64,000 nucleotides of DNA. It comes from Aphrophora alni (lineage: Eukaryota; Arthropoda; Insecta; Hemiptera; Aphrophoridae). The stretch's first letter is position 1, and the number at the start of each line of letters is the position of its first letter. Below are positions 25,611 through 36,602 of the stretch, piece after piece. Under the pieces are notes generated by a model. That model saw only the letters and a program-made list of their open reading frames with translations, was not told where the DNA came from and did no database searches. A program made the position numbers and the translations under genes. The stretch spans positions 15,394,954-15,458,953 of the forward strand of contig OY740771.1 of the NCBI GenBank assembly GCA_963513935.1, given 5' to 3'.

Positions 25611-26335
25611 TATACTGTTTGTCCCATGGAGAAATAAACGTTTTTGATTCCTTATTCCTAAACCGATTCTCTTAAACCTTACATAGTTATAAAGCTTACT
25701 AAAAATCATTCTGAAAATTTCAACACACTAGTTTTTAAAAAAAAAAAAAAATGGCAGCAACACAAAAAAAGCTTCAATGCCTCTGTACTTTTATAGCTTT
25801 TACTCTTGCAGATTTAATTGTACAGCTGTTCCATTCATATTATGCAACAATTTTATAAAAACTAAAAGTCTTAATACACATTTATTGTCCTTTTAGTTCC
25901 AATATGGTTTTTACACTTAAGCAAATATTAAAGTGTTGTGCGTGAGCCATTGTTTTTATTAACGTTGAAGAATCAATTGCACAGTTCAATTTGTTTTCTG
26001 TTGGGAAATTAAAGTTCAAGCCTGGGTTCTTTATTTGCAAATAATCAGCGGTTCAGTTTACATGAAAACTATTTTAATGTTATTCTTACATGTATCTACT
26101 GGCATTCATGTATTCATTTTAGCATTCATTAAGGTTAATATAACTTTCTTACTATAGATCATTCCTCTATATTATCACTATTCATTAATAATAAGTGTTT
26201 CCGTTCTAAAACAATTATTTCTATTAAAAACATAAACCCAGAATGGTTCTAAATATTGTGATTCTAGATTATAACTTTATTTTGAACAAGAACAATCTCC
26301 TTTAATTACATTAAATCTTGCTTACACTTTTGTAA

Positions 26336-26338
<3 letters not shown>

Positions 26339-26432
<94 letters not shown>

Positions 26433-26447
26433 TCTCTCCCCTCTCTT
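26339..26447. repeat. (TC)n microsatellite
   Basis: A pure TC run of about 90 bp followed by an imperfect tail. It is followed by a 15-bp direct repeat (TTGTTGATCAGAAAC at about 26,446 and 26,469). Confidence 0.97.
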
Positions 26448-26550
26448 GTTGATCAGAAACCCTCACGTTGTTGATCAGAAACTTCCTAAATCAAAATGAA
26501 TTAATGTCTAAGCTGCTGTACTAAAAATGACGTACTTTCTTAAGACAATT

Positions 26551-26725
26551 CAGACAGCACCATCACTGGAAATATTTATTCAGGGCGGCTGTGACTGCCA
26601 AAGGAGTGCTGCCTTATGACATCCAAACAGCACCATGACTGGAAATAGGTTTGTTTGGGTGGCTGTGACTGCTAAAAGCGTGTTGTCTTTATGACATCTC
26701 GGACAGCAACATGACTGGAAATAGT
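26551..26725 (+). repeat. ~75-bp tandem repeat, about 2.3 units
   Basis: CAGACAGCACCAT (26,551), CAAACAGCACCAT (26,624) and GGACAGCAACAT (26,701) start units that share GACTGGAAATA and GGCTGTGACTGC. Spacings are 73 and 77 bp. The repeat sits inside the element, upstream of the transposase relic. Confidence 0.85.
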
Positions 26726-26779
26726 TATAACAAATTTTAAATCAACAAGTACTGCCCCATTATACTGTTGCGGAAATGG

Positions 26780-27130
26780 GCCAAGCTATTTTTCAACAAG
26801 AGAGAATTTATTCAAATTCAGTAAAATAATAACTAAATAACAATTTTCAAGGGCGTTGGATTGGTCGTGAATATCAGTTTTTAGATTAGCCACTCAGGTC
26901 TTCTGATTTAATTGTGTGACTTTTCTTTTGGGGCTATTTAAAGGACCAAGTGTACACCCATAGTTTAATAATGTTGAGGATTTGAAGAAGGTTTCCGAGG
27001 AGAAATTTCTTTGGATCCCACATAATTACAAGGGCACACGAGTCAATTGTTAGGAGTTGCTATCAGAATGTCGCCGTGATGGTTTCGGTTTGAATAAATT
27101 CATATTAAATCTTGTTTTAAAAACAAATAA
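26780..27130 (+). pseudogene. DD41D-type transposase relic, C-terminal part
   Basis: The plus-strand frames give AIFQQE, then LNNNFQGRWIGRE, then PLRSSDL, then FFWGYLKDQVYTHS, and later a region matching the C-terminal helices of the group. QQDG has become QQER and the TPLD Asp is lost, so both visible catalytic positions are destroyed. About three residues are missing between QQ and RWIGR compared with the copy at 36.7-37.0 kb. It lies inside the 25,613-27,421 element and in the same orientation. It is inactive. Confidence 0.75.
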
Positions 27131-27421
27131 TTGGTTTTTAGTTTGTTTCAAAAGATAAATGTTTTTATCAAATTACGTTTGTAGCAATAAAAGTTATTTT
27201 GTTTTTTCAAACGTAACAAAAGCGGTGCTTTATTTCATCAGCTGTTTTTTGTGTTCTCGCCATTTTATTTCAATAAACAACAGTGTTTTAAAATTTGCAT
27301 ACAAAATTTTTGGTAAATTTATTAAAATGTATTTAAGGCTTTAAAAGAATCGTTTGAGGAATAAGCAAACAAATAAGCCTTAGAAAATAAAAACATGTAC
27401 CTCTTTGTGGGACACACTGTG

Positions 27422-28530
27422 TATGTTTAAAATTGAATAATAACTTCAATTGTTTGATTCAGCTGTACAAAGATTATAATTATTAAAATTTAAAAAAATA
27501 AATAAATAAAAAAAATCACAAACACAAACACACACATCATCGTCTACAAAATAGAAACACCTAGTAAATATTCTCCACACAACCGACTGTAAACACTGAA
27601 CATAAAACAAAACCTGTTCTTTCATATTCTAAATATTTTCAAAATATTATTTGACACTTCCCTTAATACCCAGCTATGAGGAAATTTTAAAAGCAGTTTG
27701 ATGACATTTTTACTGCCAGAATTCCCGGTTCCTCCGCCAGGAATGCCACCTGTCACGTAGACAACACAATGTATTTACTTTCTAATGAAACCTGATATCT
27801 CGACTAAATTAGAACTCAGATTTAACAGGTATTGGTGTGTGGTCAACTACTTAAGCGATGATACAACTGTAATCCTAAGTGGTTCATTTCATAAGTGATT
27901 TTAATCCTACACAGTTTAACCGGGACATGCTTTATAAAAGGCGGTATACCCTTGTTGTTTTCGATTTTAACCCTGGGAAGATAATTCAAATATAAGTTTA
28001 AATAAGTTTATAGATGATGCAAACTTAGACTCCATTTCAAAATACAACTATCTGTAATTTTTTTCGTACGCAGACTATTTTGGCAATGCATATGAGCAAT
28101 ATACTTGTTAGTGTTTGATTTGATAGATGGGTGTTTTAAGAGTTTAAGTGTTGAAATACACTGCACAAACGTTCTTACTCACTAATCTCCAAATAAAAAC
28201 TAACCGAAAGAAATCGTCACTTAAAATGTCAGGTCGGCATTTAGTTAATCAACCATAAAAATATTTGTTAATATTTAAAATAAAGGCTTAAAGTTGCTTT
28301 GCTTTTTGTGACGGTATCACACGGCTCGGGACCCAACTTGACTCGGGTGTCACTTGGCAGCGAACAGCTGACTGGAACTGGAGCTATGTTGAGCAGACCA
28401 CGTTACAACGACGAGGGGAGGAGTGTTCCGTCCTTACACAGAGGCAGACGTGCTGTGTAGGGCAGTGTATATTTTAATTTAGCTTTTTATATTTATTTAA
28501 TTATATTAATAATTGATTTTACTCCTTATA

Positions 28531-28598
<68 letters not shown>

Positions 28599-29700
28599 AA
28601 GCTAGTAATTAAATAATTATTTCAAGTAAAAAATTCATGTTTTACATAGAATTGACTGTTCAATTCTTAGCCTAGGTCATCTATTTTTCACATGAAATAA
28701 TTATTTTTATATTTATTTTGAAATTACAGCATGACTGATTGGAGTCGTGACGTCTGAAGTTTTTCTTGAAACGCAATACCCAAAACGGATGGTTATTATA
28801 AAGTTAGCAACGATTAGAGTAGAGAATGGATGCTGCAGCTGAAACTATGTCCTTAATTAGTGTTAGTATTGTGTGAGTGGATATTTATTAATTAATTTAT
28901 ATTCGGTAACGTATTCTTATATTACTCTCTTCAAAGCTGGGTACCCTATGGTGCATGTGCGGACCTAGGGTGAGGATTTTAGACCTTGAAATAGGCCAAA
29001 AGCAGTATCGCATTACAAAATATAGGCCCTAACCTAACCTACGAAATGTAAGGATGTCTTCGTAAAACGTTGAACCATGAAAGCTCCCGATCAAATATAT
29101 AATACTATAGGCCTATTGTTTGGAAATCGTTGTTTAAAAATAAAATTAACAACACGCTTGTAATTTTAAACCGCTATGATATATTTTACTCAAAATATGG
29201 AGAAAAATATTACTCAAATCAAACTGTAACGAGTGCTAAATTATTATTAAAAAGTATTTTCTCTTTTTTTCTTTAGCTTTTAAATTGTGTGTAAGGTTTT
29301 TCTGTTAAATAGTAATTTCCTAATTTGTATAATTAATTTTTCAATATTTTTAAATATTATTTAAATAATACTCAATTTGATTAAAATAAGTAAAACAATT
29401 TAGTACACATCAATATTTAAAGAACACGTTTTAAATCCATTTTAGATTTTTACGGCATTTCAAATCTGGAATTTCAGGTGATAGTAACGAATAAGTGAAG
29501 TTTGGTTTATTGAAAATAATCAAAACAACAATAATTTGAGCAAATTATTTTTTTTTGTCTTACAGAAAGTTGCTTCGATATCGAGTTATTCATTAAATGG
29601 GTGAAAAGTTCTTCAGTATGGTCAAAGAATTTGCTTTTAAATTTGTCACAATCTAATCTCGGTCATCATAAAATATAACAATCCTCTAAACTTCAAAACT
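27422..29700. other. Anonymous DNA; GC-richer patch, poly-T, no gene seen
   Basis: 28,310-28,470 is noticeably GC-richer (ACGGCTCGGGACCC, GACGAGGGGAGG) without a recognisable frame or RNA. A 63-base poly-T (28,533-28,595) follows; read on the minus strand it could be the poly-A tail of a retrotransposed sequence. A weak stem (AATTATTTCA / TGAAATAATT) lies at 28,614-28,705. CCTAACCTAACC occurs near 29,030. Confidence 0.4.
28533..28595. repeat. Poly-T tract, 63 nt
   Basis: Uninterrupted T run; assembly length may be unreliable. Confidence 0.95.
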
Positions 29701-29701
29701 C

Positions 29702-29825
29702 TAACACCGTCAGTGACGGAAGAGAACAAGAGTTGGTCAAGAGACAACTGATAGAAAAGATGAAGAGATCTAAACCAAGACTATACGAAAAAGGTGTAGA
29801 TCAAGCAAGGGTATCTCGGGATTCA

Positions 29826-29830
<5 letters not shown>
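29702..29830 (+). repeat. Family B copy (plus), near-complete
   Basis: GAAGAGAACAAGAGTTGG, TCAAGAGACAACTGATAGAA, AAGATGAAGAGATCTAA, CCAAGACTATACGAAAAAGG, TGTAGATCAAGCAAGGGTAT and CGGGATTCACAC occur in order. This is one of the best copies for deriving the family consensus. Confidence 0.8.

Positions 29831-29866
<36 letters not shown>
29824..29866. repeat. (CA)n microsatellite
   Basis: It has grown exactly where family B usually reads CACACCCGTACTCAC. Confidence 0.95.
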
Positions 29867-29868
<2 letters not shown>

Positions 29869-30929
29869 GATTCAATGTAGTGAGTTCACGAAGGTAATCC
29901 CCGATTTTTAAAAAAATAGGTTAATCTGTTTGGACAACTAAGAGACAAAGATATAGGCTACAAAATTTAAATTGATTTCATGCTCGTATTTTTTAAAAAC
30001 AGAAACTCGCAAAACTCAGCATTTTTTAAACTTATCTCATAACTAAATACTATTTCAGAGAGTATTATAAATCCACTGGAATTCCAGAAATGTAATGATT
30101 GAGATTCCAGTAAGGAATGCGCTCAGTATCACTAACTGGACCTCTCCTCCAGACTGTCATGTGACCTTCGACCCCCTCTCTCCCCCTCTCACCCACAATC
30201 CATTACCTTATGACGTGACACCTTGTTACAATCTCGTGTTGGATTTATCATTCCAAATGAAATGGATTTACTGGAAACACGTTTGTTTTTCATCAGTTGT
30301 TTGTGGGGAAACGAGTGGTTGTTTATTTTATTTTTTTCTGATAGCGTGTTATACTTTCTCCCGATATAGAGTATTGCGATAACAATAAAGTTATATTGGA
30401 ATTGGTTTTGTGACATCCAGGGTAGAAAAACGGCGTCTTAGGAATAGTTTGAGTGAAATTGTTGAAAATATATATCTGGGCATACGTAGATTTTTAATTA
30501 TAAACATACCACTAGTTCTGTAAACGGTAACTATCGCTCTAACACGATCAAACTATTGTTACGTTATTGCATATACGTGGAATAGAAAAAGTAATGTTTT
30601 GGGTCAACGAATCTTGAGGTCTAGTGATTTCAAAAAGTGTCTGTCTTATATTACGGTGTTCTACAACACAAACCCGAAGACCGATTTTATTCAAACTTGG
30701 TATGTCGGTATATTTTAGATATACTTAGAGGTGATGTAATGTTTTTTCAATAACTCCTTATCACTGGAATAAGAAAAAAACGAAAAATTACGATGTTAAT
30801 ATATTGGCTATAATGATCATCATAAATTGTTGCTCCTACGTAATCTCCAAGGATCCAAAGAGAACATATTTGTCACCATCTCTATAGAAAAGCCGGTTCG
30901 TTTGTTATCGGTAAAAAACTAAACATTAG
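29867..30929. other. No gene seen
   Basis: The overlapping frames at 30,095-30,382 (+) and 30,189-30,416 (-) are unrecognised; opposing frames argue against coding. 30,640-30,930 resembles diverged family C DNA. Confidence 0.4.
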
Positions 30930-31060
30930 CCCGAGGCTCTTATAAAATACGAAATTTCTCAAAATTGGTATTACCGATTTTAGTGAAATGTAAAGATTAA
31001 TCACGCCAAAAACTGTACAAAATCGTAAGTGAAAAAAATGAAACGGTTTAGGAATACTTG
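30930..31060 (+). repeat. Isolated family C unit
   Basis: TTATAAAATACGAAATTTCT, CAAAATTGGTATTACCGATT, GTGAAAAAAATG and GGTTTAGGAATA occur in the order of the 825-1640 array units. Confidence 0.65.
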
Positions 31061-31140
31061 GTGGGGGGGACTTAAACCTTAACTGCTGCCATTAAGAGTC
31101 CGATTTTAATCAAATATGACTTTTGCTGAGGACGTGTAAT

Positions 31141-31446
31141 ACATAATGATTGGAATAGGTGTTACCACTGTTTTATTCGGTAAGTACAAAAGTTACGAAA
31201 AATGTTCAAATATTACCGTTGGATTTTTTGAGTTAAAATTAGCGGTATTGCCAATTTTTTCATATTATCCGCCATTTTCTAATATAGGTATCAACTCCAA
31301 AATTTCTTATTTGTATCCATTTTTTTATGAACATATTGAATAAAAAATATTATTTTAAAACTTTTTTTCTTAGATATTTTTCGATCGCTAACCGTTTAAG
31401 AGTTACTTATCATCTACTTTGTCCTTTTTGAAACACCCTGTATATA
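31141..31446 (+). repeat. Family A dispersed repeat with CACCCTGTATA end
   Basis: Shared blocks with 52,137-52,430 and 55,275-55,600 are GGTGTTACCACTG or similar, CCGCCATTTT or ATATGGCGG, TTTTAAAACTTTTTTT, CTTAGATATTTTTCGAT and AACCGTTTA. The right end GAAACACCCTGTATATA is the inverse of the TACAGGGTGTTTC terminus seen on many TA-inserting elements. It is probably a MITE relic. The plus frame at 31,146-31,343 lies wholly within it and is not a gene. Confidence 0.7.
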
Positions 31447-32104
31447 TCAAGAGGAAATCTGTAGAATAATTATCATACTTGCATTCTTGGCTGAACAATT
31501 ACCTCCTGGGAAGTTCACTTTTTTTAATTTTAAGTTCAACACAAACTCCTCATATAATAATCGGAAATGTTGGACTTTATTGTAAATTAGCCGATGTGTA
31601 AGAGCAGTCAAACGATTTTATGAAGGGGAAGTAAACAAAAGAACTGTTCATGTGAGGGGGCTCACCTGTGGGAACCTGTGAGTTCTCAAGTTAGGGATGA
31701 CGAAACATACTAAAGGGAGAGTAATACCAATGCATTTAGGACATTTTGATTCTAAATCATTCTATATACTTAATTTTAACTCTGGAACATTTGTGTAATA
31801 AACAATAGCTTCACTTCCTCTATTTTCAAACACCATTGTGTAGTTAGTTTTGTGAAAGCTACCTAAAAAATGCCAACAATTTTTAACTATGAGGGTTGAC
31901 TTTACTTAGAGAAAGTTCTGTGTTGGGTGAAAAAAACATGTACGTTGAGTTTTTTAGGTGTATTCCCCTCATCCCAAAAAAAGTTGTTTTTTGCAAATAT
32001 ATCTGTCCTACGTCATGATTGATAAACTGTACACCCCAAAACGCATATATATGTTTTAATCAAACTTTGCCCCTCAGGAATGACTGACAATGCCTAAGTA
32101 TTTA
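31447..32104. other. No gene seen
   Basis: No recognisable coding or repeat structure. Confidence 0.4.
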
Positions 32105-32175
32105 AGTTGGATCTACTCTCTTTCATCTTTGCTATCGGGTCTCTCATGACTGACTTTTCTCGACTCTAACGCTCT
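32105..32175 (-). repeat. Family B fragment (minus)
   Basis: GTTGGATCTACTCTCTTTCA, TCTTTGCTATCGGGTCTCTC and CGACTCTAACGCTCT are the reverse complement of the core of family B. Confidence 0.6.
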
Positions 32176-32574
32176 TAGAGTATCCCTGTGCTGGAGGTCT
32201 TTATTTTATTTCTTTTTTTCATAAGGTAACGATGACCTTCAAGTTTTTCGCTTTCAAACTAAAAGAAGAAAACAAAAGAAAAGATAATCAAATGTTGTAT
32301 ATGAGCTTTGTTGTTTCCCATAGCTTGAGACGTTTTTCCTTTTTATGTAACTAAAAATTTGAAGTCAAGTGTCATAAAATAAAAACTCAAAATTACATTT
32401 TTTTTTAATCTAACCAACAAACATATATTTTGATCGTAACATCCCAAAAATAACTGTTAAACTGTCATCGATTTACAAAAATACATGTCAGACTTCAATA
32501 AAAACAAACAAAAAATTGAACTTGGATAACTTCAAAAACTGATATATCAGAAAACTTAACACGTGAGAAAATTG

Positions 32575-32603
32575 TATATATATACACACACACACACACA
32601 CAC
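32575..32603. repeat. Short (TA)/(CA) microsatellite
   Basis: TATATATA followed by a CA run. Confidence 0.9.
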
Positions 32604-32647
32604 GAAGTGATCAAATAAACCTTGAACACAATGTAGCTCACGCATCA

Positions 32648-32677
32648 CTGAAGATGGCGAAATTCTCGCTGAAACGC
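32648..32677 (+). other. CTGAAGA...GAAACGC motif, copy 4, with hairpin
   Basis: CTGAAGATG, then GCGA-AATTC-TCGC (4-bp stem), then TGAAACGC. An AT-rich tail follows (AATAAAACTATTTATAAAAA). Confidence 0.7.
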
Positions 32678-32836
32678 ATTTGATTTAATAAAACTATTTA
32701 TAAAAAATTGTGTTCGTTTCATTTTAATTTTGTTTTAACTCAGAACTCAATCTAAATATTTATTTGTACGAAATATTCACACAATATATCTCTGGTTATA
32801 ATTTATATATGTAACGGAATATTGTTCCTGTATATA

Positions 32837-33409
32837 CAGAATGAGACAAAAATTAGGTACCATGTACAGAATGTTCCAAAAATTCATAAATGGTTCCCCC
32901 CCCCCGTTGTCTCATAGCACCATGAAGAGTGGTTTTGTCCTTTCATAAATTAGCTGAAATTATTCCCCCCCCCAGACTTATAGTGGTTTATATTTATTAT
33001 GAGAAAATATTATTAATTTGGGTTCAATTGAAGGGAAAAGTTACCTACCTTGTCGCCTTTAGATTATTATTGTGATGTGTTACTTAAAAAACAGTGTTTA
33101 TAAAACTGGATTACCTCAGCGAAATTACATGAAGCAGCTAAAATCCCTTCTGAGGTGCCTGCAGAAGGCAAACAGTTCCAGCACTTATTATTTAAAAAAA
33201 TTAAGTAATTTTCTATAAAATGTTATAATTATGGGGGGGGAGGAGGAATAATAAAATGAATTTTAAATCATATTCCAATCATTGTTTCTTTAATTAAGGA
33301 AAACATAAAATATTTGTCATGATTCTATAAGACAAAGTCGTGAAAAATAATCAGATTTGATGATTTTTGGCACATCCTGTATTTGGTACCTAATTTTCGT
33401 CTCACTCTG
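32837..33409. mobile_element. 573-bp MITE with ~55-bp TIRs and TA duplication
   Basis: The left end CAGAATGAGACAAAAATTAG matches the reverse complement of the right end, CAGAGTGAGACGAAAATTAG. Similarity continues through GTACCA, TACAG.ATGT.CCAAAAAT. Both ends are bounded by TA. A second C-run block (ATTATTCCCCCC on the left, reverse complement ATTATTCCTCCTCCCC on the right) suggests inverted similarity extends further inward. There is no coding content. The TA target and CAGNNTG ends point to the Tc1/mariner superfamily. Confidence 0.85.
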
Positions 33410-34346
33410 TAGATAGAAGAGGTGGATTTTAACAAAATTTCATTTTTGTATATGTGTACAAATTAAATCCAGTCCCGTTATAATTTATTTGAACCCTCAC
33501 AAAAAAGAGCATATACATAAGGGCTATTTTTATTTTAAATCATAATCTCATTAAAACAGGTTTTAAACAAAATGAACAAAATTCCTACACACAAAAAATA
33601 TTATTTTTAAGTATCTATTCCGTACTGGTAAACTAAATACCACATTGTGTTAACAAACATTATCCACTAACTTATATTTAATTGCTCCTAGTTCGTGATA
33701 TACATTCAAACGCAACAAAATCTAGATGTTCTACTAAAACCCTTTGTTCCAACTTTAAAACATATATCAATTGAGTAATATTTGGGCACGACAAAAGCCG
33801 GATTAAAACATTAAAACAGACCATAGACAACCGACCATTGGCTGCTACCTGCCCGGTTATTGATTAATGCCAAACTGGTTGTACCAAATCAGAGGTTAAT
33901 CACAACTCCAAGACTCCCGGCTATCTTCAAGCTTCGACATAATGCTTTATGTATTGTTCGTGTTATATGTAGTCTGTCTTTACTGGTTTCAATACGAGAG
34001 GTCAGATCTGATCAGCTGACTGGTCCTCATGCTCTAACGAACGCTACTACACATTTGTAATCTACAGCACTTAGTCTTTTAAGTGTGAATTATGTACTAT
34101 GTAGTCTGTGTACCGCGTATTATTAGACGGAAGTTTATAAATGTAGCCTACCTGAGGTTGAATTTGTAAAATGTGTTAAACATGACTGATCGTTCTAACT
34201 GTTATTTTTAATTACATGTACGTATAAAATATAATGATATGGATAATAAAAGCCAAATTTAATTTTTGAAGAACGTTTTGGAATTATGTATATCGTCTCC
34301 ACAGCCTAACAATTTTGATCCTGTGTGTAACCACGTGTTAAGTATT

Positions 34347-34347
<1 letters not shown>
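33410..34347. other. No gene assigned
   Basis: 33,860-34,060 has a 66-codon plus frame in slightly GC-richer DNA with no recognised domain. I leave it unassigned. Confidence 0.35.

Positions 34348-34398
<51 letters not shown>
34348..34398. repeat. Poly-T tract, about 51 nt
   Basis: Uninterrupted T run. The poly-lysine minus frame across it is an artefact. Confidence 0.95.
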
Positions 34399-34399
<1 letters not shown>

Positions 34400-34555
34400 A
34401 TAATCGCCAAAAAATACGATAGTTTTTCTAATGATCTCCACGTTTCATGTCCTAAGGAAACGAAAAGATTATTTTGAAAATGCCGTCCGTCCGTCGTCGT
34501 TGTCGTTGTCGTATATACGTAGGATAATATTAATATTGGAACATGAAATTATATA

Positions 34556-35356
34556 CAGGGTGTCCAAAAAGTATCAGAACGGTGTTACATTTTTTGAACC
34601 GTTGCAGAGTAAGTAATAAAACTGAGCATATCAATACTATACCTTAAAATGTACATTTGAAACTGCTATTTTCCATCACCTGACAGGGAGTCAAAAACAC
34701 GACGGATTAAGTTGAGTTTTACAATATATTAAAGGTTTCTGTTAGGAGAATACCGTAAAATCTAACTCAAAAGGTTCACCCTAAACAAAATGGCGGTGGT
34801 TTAAAATTACAATATTATAATTGGGCTTGTTGAAAATGTTTTAATTATCTTTCTTGGTATGAGTTACATAAGTAAAACCCCGACAATCCACACTGGATGT
34901 AAGGAACATTTTTTCTGGATACTGAGTGACTTTTCACCTCTAGTGGGAACGGTCTACCAGGAGGACGGAGAAAATGTTTAATTTGATGTGCTAGTTGGTC
35001 TGGGATTACATTAAAAAATTTCTTCGTCTTCCTCGTAGACGTTTCTGAAAATTCGCTCAATATACACTGTGAATTTCAGGGATTTTACTTATGTAACTCA
35101 TACTAAAAAGACAATTAAAACATTTTCAACAAGCCCAATATTGTAATTTTAAACCGCCGCCTTTTGAGATTGGATTTGCGGCGTTGTATTCGCCTAACAT
35201 TCTTCTGACTCCTAGCGGGCCGTCCCCGCAACGTGATGAAAAATTTATAATTGCTTCAAAAAGTAAATATGGTATAGTATTGATGTGCTACGATTTATTG
35301 CTTCATCTGCGATGTTCAAAAAATATAACATTGTTCCGAACTTTTTGGACACTCTA
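34556..35356. mobile_element. 801-bp inverted-repeat MITE (almost entirely two arms)
   Basis: The left terminus CAGGGTGTCCAAAAAGTATC and the reverse complement of the right terminus TAGAGTGTCCAAAAAGTTC align for ~45 bp, with TA at both borders. Inverted similarity continues in blocks: ATCAATACTATACC; TTTC.ATCAC; GTTAGG.GAATAC; CTCAAAAGG; GGTTTAAAATTACAATATT; then GGGCTTGTTGAAAATGTTTT and GTATGAGTTACATAAGTAAA, close to the centre at about 34,950. Arms are ~350 bp with a loop near 150 bp. The minus frame at 34,845-35,060 is not a recognised protein. A transcript would fold into a long hairpin. Confidence 0.9.
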
Positions 35357-35399
35357 TATAGAATGCTTATATCAAAACATATTTAAATTCCGAAAAGTC

Positions 35400-35760
35400 G
35401 AATTGTAAAATGTTAAAATGGCAGACATTTTAAACAGGTCTTTGTTAATAACTCGTATGTTATCAATTTATAACAAACTAAATTTGATAAAAATTCACAG
35501 ATTACAATTCAGCATGTAATGGTAATAATTTAACCTCCTTACGATGAGAAATAGAGAATTTGTTGTCAAAAGTGTAATTTCGAACGATGATCTCCCCCCC
35601 CCCTCCATTTGTAATTAGTAGTTACGAGATCCGGGAGAAACGAGTCCCCAACAAGAGCGTAGTGAGTAGAGGGTTCTTCACATATGTACAACTTGGATCC
35701 CGCAATGGCCAAGACACAGACGTGAGAAGCGAGTTGAGACTGTTTGATATGGTATAACAA
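35400..35760 (+). repeat. Family D copy
   Basis: CAGACATTTTAAACAGG, TTACGATGAGAAATAGA, then TTCTTCACATATGTACAACT and CCAAGACACA are shared with 15,170-15,430. The minus-strand frames at 35,566-35,804 lie in this repeat and are rejected. CCTAACCTAACC follows at 35,761. Confidence 0.7.
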
Positions 35761-35795
35761 CCTAACCTAACCATTGTTTTTTTAAAAAATAAATA

Positions 35796-36136
35796 CAGTG
35801 TCAAACAATTTTTAGCATAACCTCCTTTTCATTACAACTTTCAATTCGACTCCTACTGATATCTTGAAAGCTGGGAAACTCTTTTTTTTTTCTTTTTTTT
35901 TTCTGTTTTAATGCAACAACTGTTAAAAGAAGAACACAAAACTGTCTTAAACAAAATTTCATAACTTCGCATTAAGATTCCTGAAGTTGAAACCTATGTT
36001 TTGGACGTAGAGTGATCCAAAATTCCTAAACATTTAAAAGGTTAGTTTCTAAATATTTATAATGGGTGCTATTTATAAAAACAATCTGACATAAAATGTG
36101 CAAATAAAAGGAGGAACGACCTTTAAAACCACCCTG
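35796..36136. mobile_element. ~341-bp MITE, degenerate TIRs
   Basis: TA then CAGTGTCAAACAATTTTTAG on the left aligns with the reverse complement of the right end, CAGGGTGGTTTTAAAGGTCG. A shared CCTCCTTTT block lies inside, and TA follows on the right. TIR identity is modest, so the boundaries are less certain than for the other MITEs. Confidence 0.5.
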
Positions 36137-36491
36137 TATACAGAAACAGCTTTAAAGGTGAAGCTAGAACATCTGATAGGCATCCAATAAGCTGAAGTAA
36201 ACACTTTGACTAATTAATTATGAAAAAAAAAATGTAAAAACTTGTCCATTAACATCGAAGATTAATTAGTTTTGCTTTAATTTCTGCAATAAATTGAAAA
36301 ACTATGATCTAGTCACAAGATGTCTTGCAACCTGTTTTAAACATAAATTAAATGTGTTATATATTGAACTTGTTTTTTTTTTGTCGCCTAGTTTGACATT
36401 CAATTGGTTGTGTGATGACTGCAGATAGGCTACTGTAAATGCTAACAAACATTATAAAAAATTATGTAATTATCTATAAATTATATTATTT

Positions 36492-36590
<99 letters not shown>

Positions 36591-36600
36591 ATATATATAT
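36492..36600. repeat. (TC)n then (TA)n microsatellite
   Basis: About 25 bp of TC then about 80 bp of TA. The DD41D element at 36,603 is inserted at its right end. Confidence 0.97.
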
Positions 36601-36602
36601 TA

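Larger units (their letters stand above)
25613..27421 (+). mobile_element. DD41D mariner-like element with long (~150-bp) imperfect TIRs
   Basis: The left end (TA then TACTGTTTGTCCC) and the reverse complement of the right end (TA then CACAGTGTGTCCC) align. The match continues inward through GTTTTT, CTTATTCCT, CGATTCT.TTAAA, then AAATGGC and AACACAAAAAA, to about 150 bp from each end. TA flanks both ends, as expected for the Tc1/mariner group. At about 1.8 kb it carries a decayed transposase in the plus direction (26,780-27,130) plus a (TC)n microsatellite and a small tandem repeat in its middle. Terminal repeats this long are longer than usual for mariner. Confidence 0.7.

Noticed and set aside
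30095..30416. Opposing plus and minus frames of 95 and 75 codons
   Set aside because: No domain, opposing strands, no repeat-independent support.
34259..34441. Poly-lysine minus frame
   Set aside because: Translation of a poly-A/T tract.
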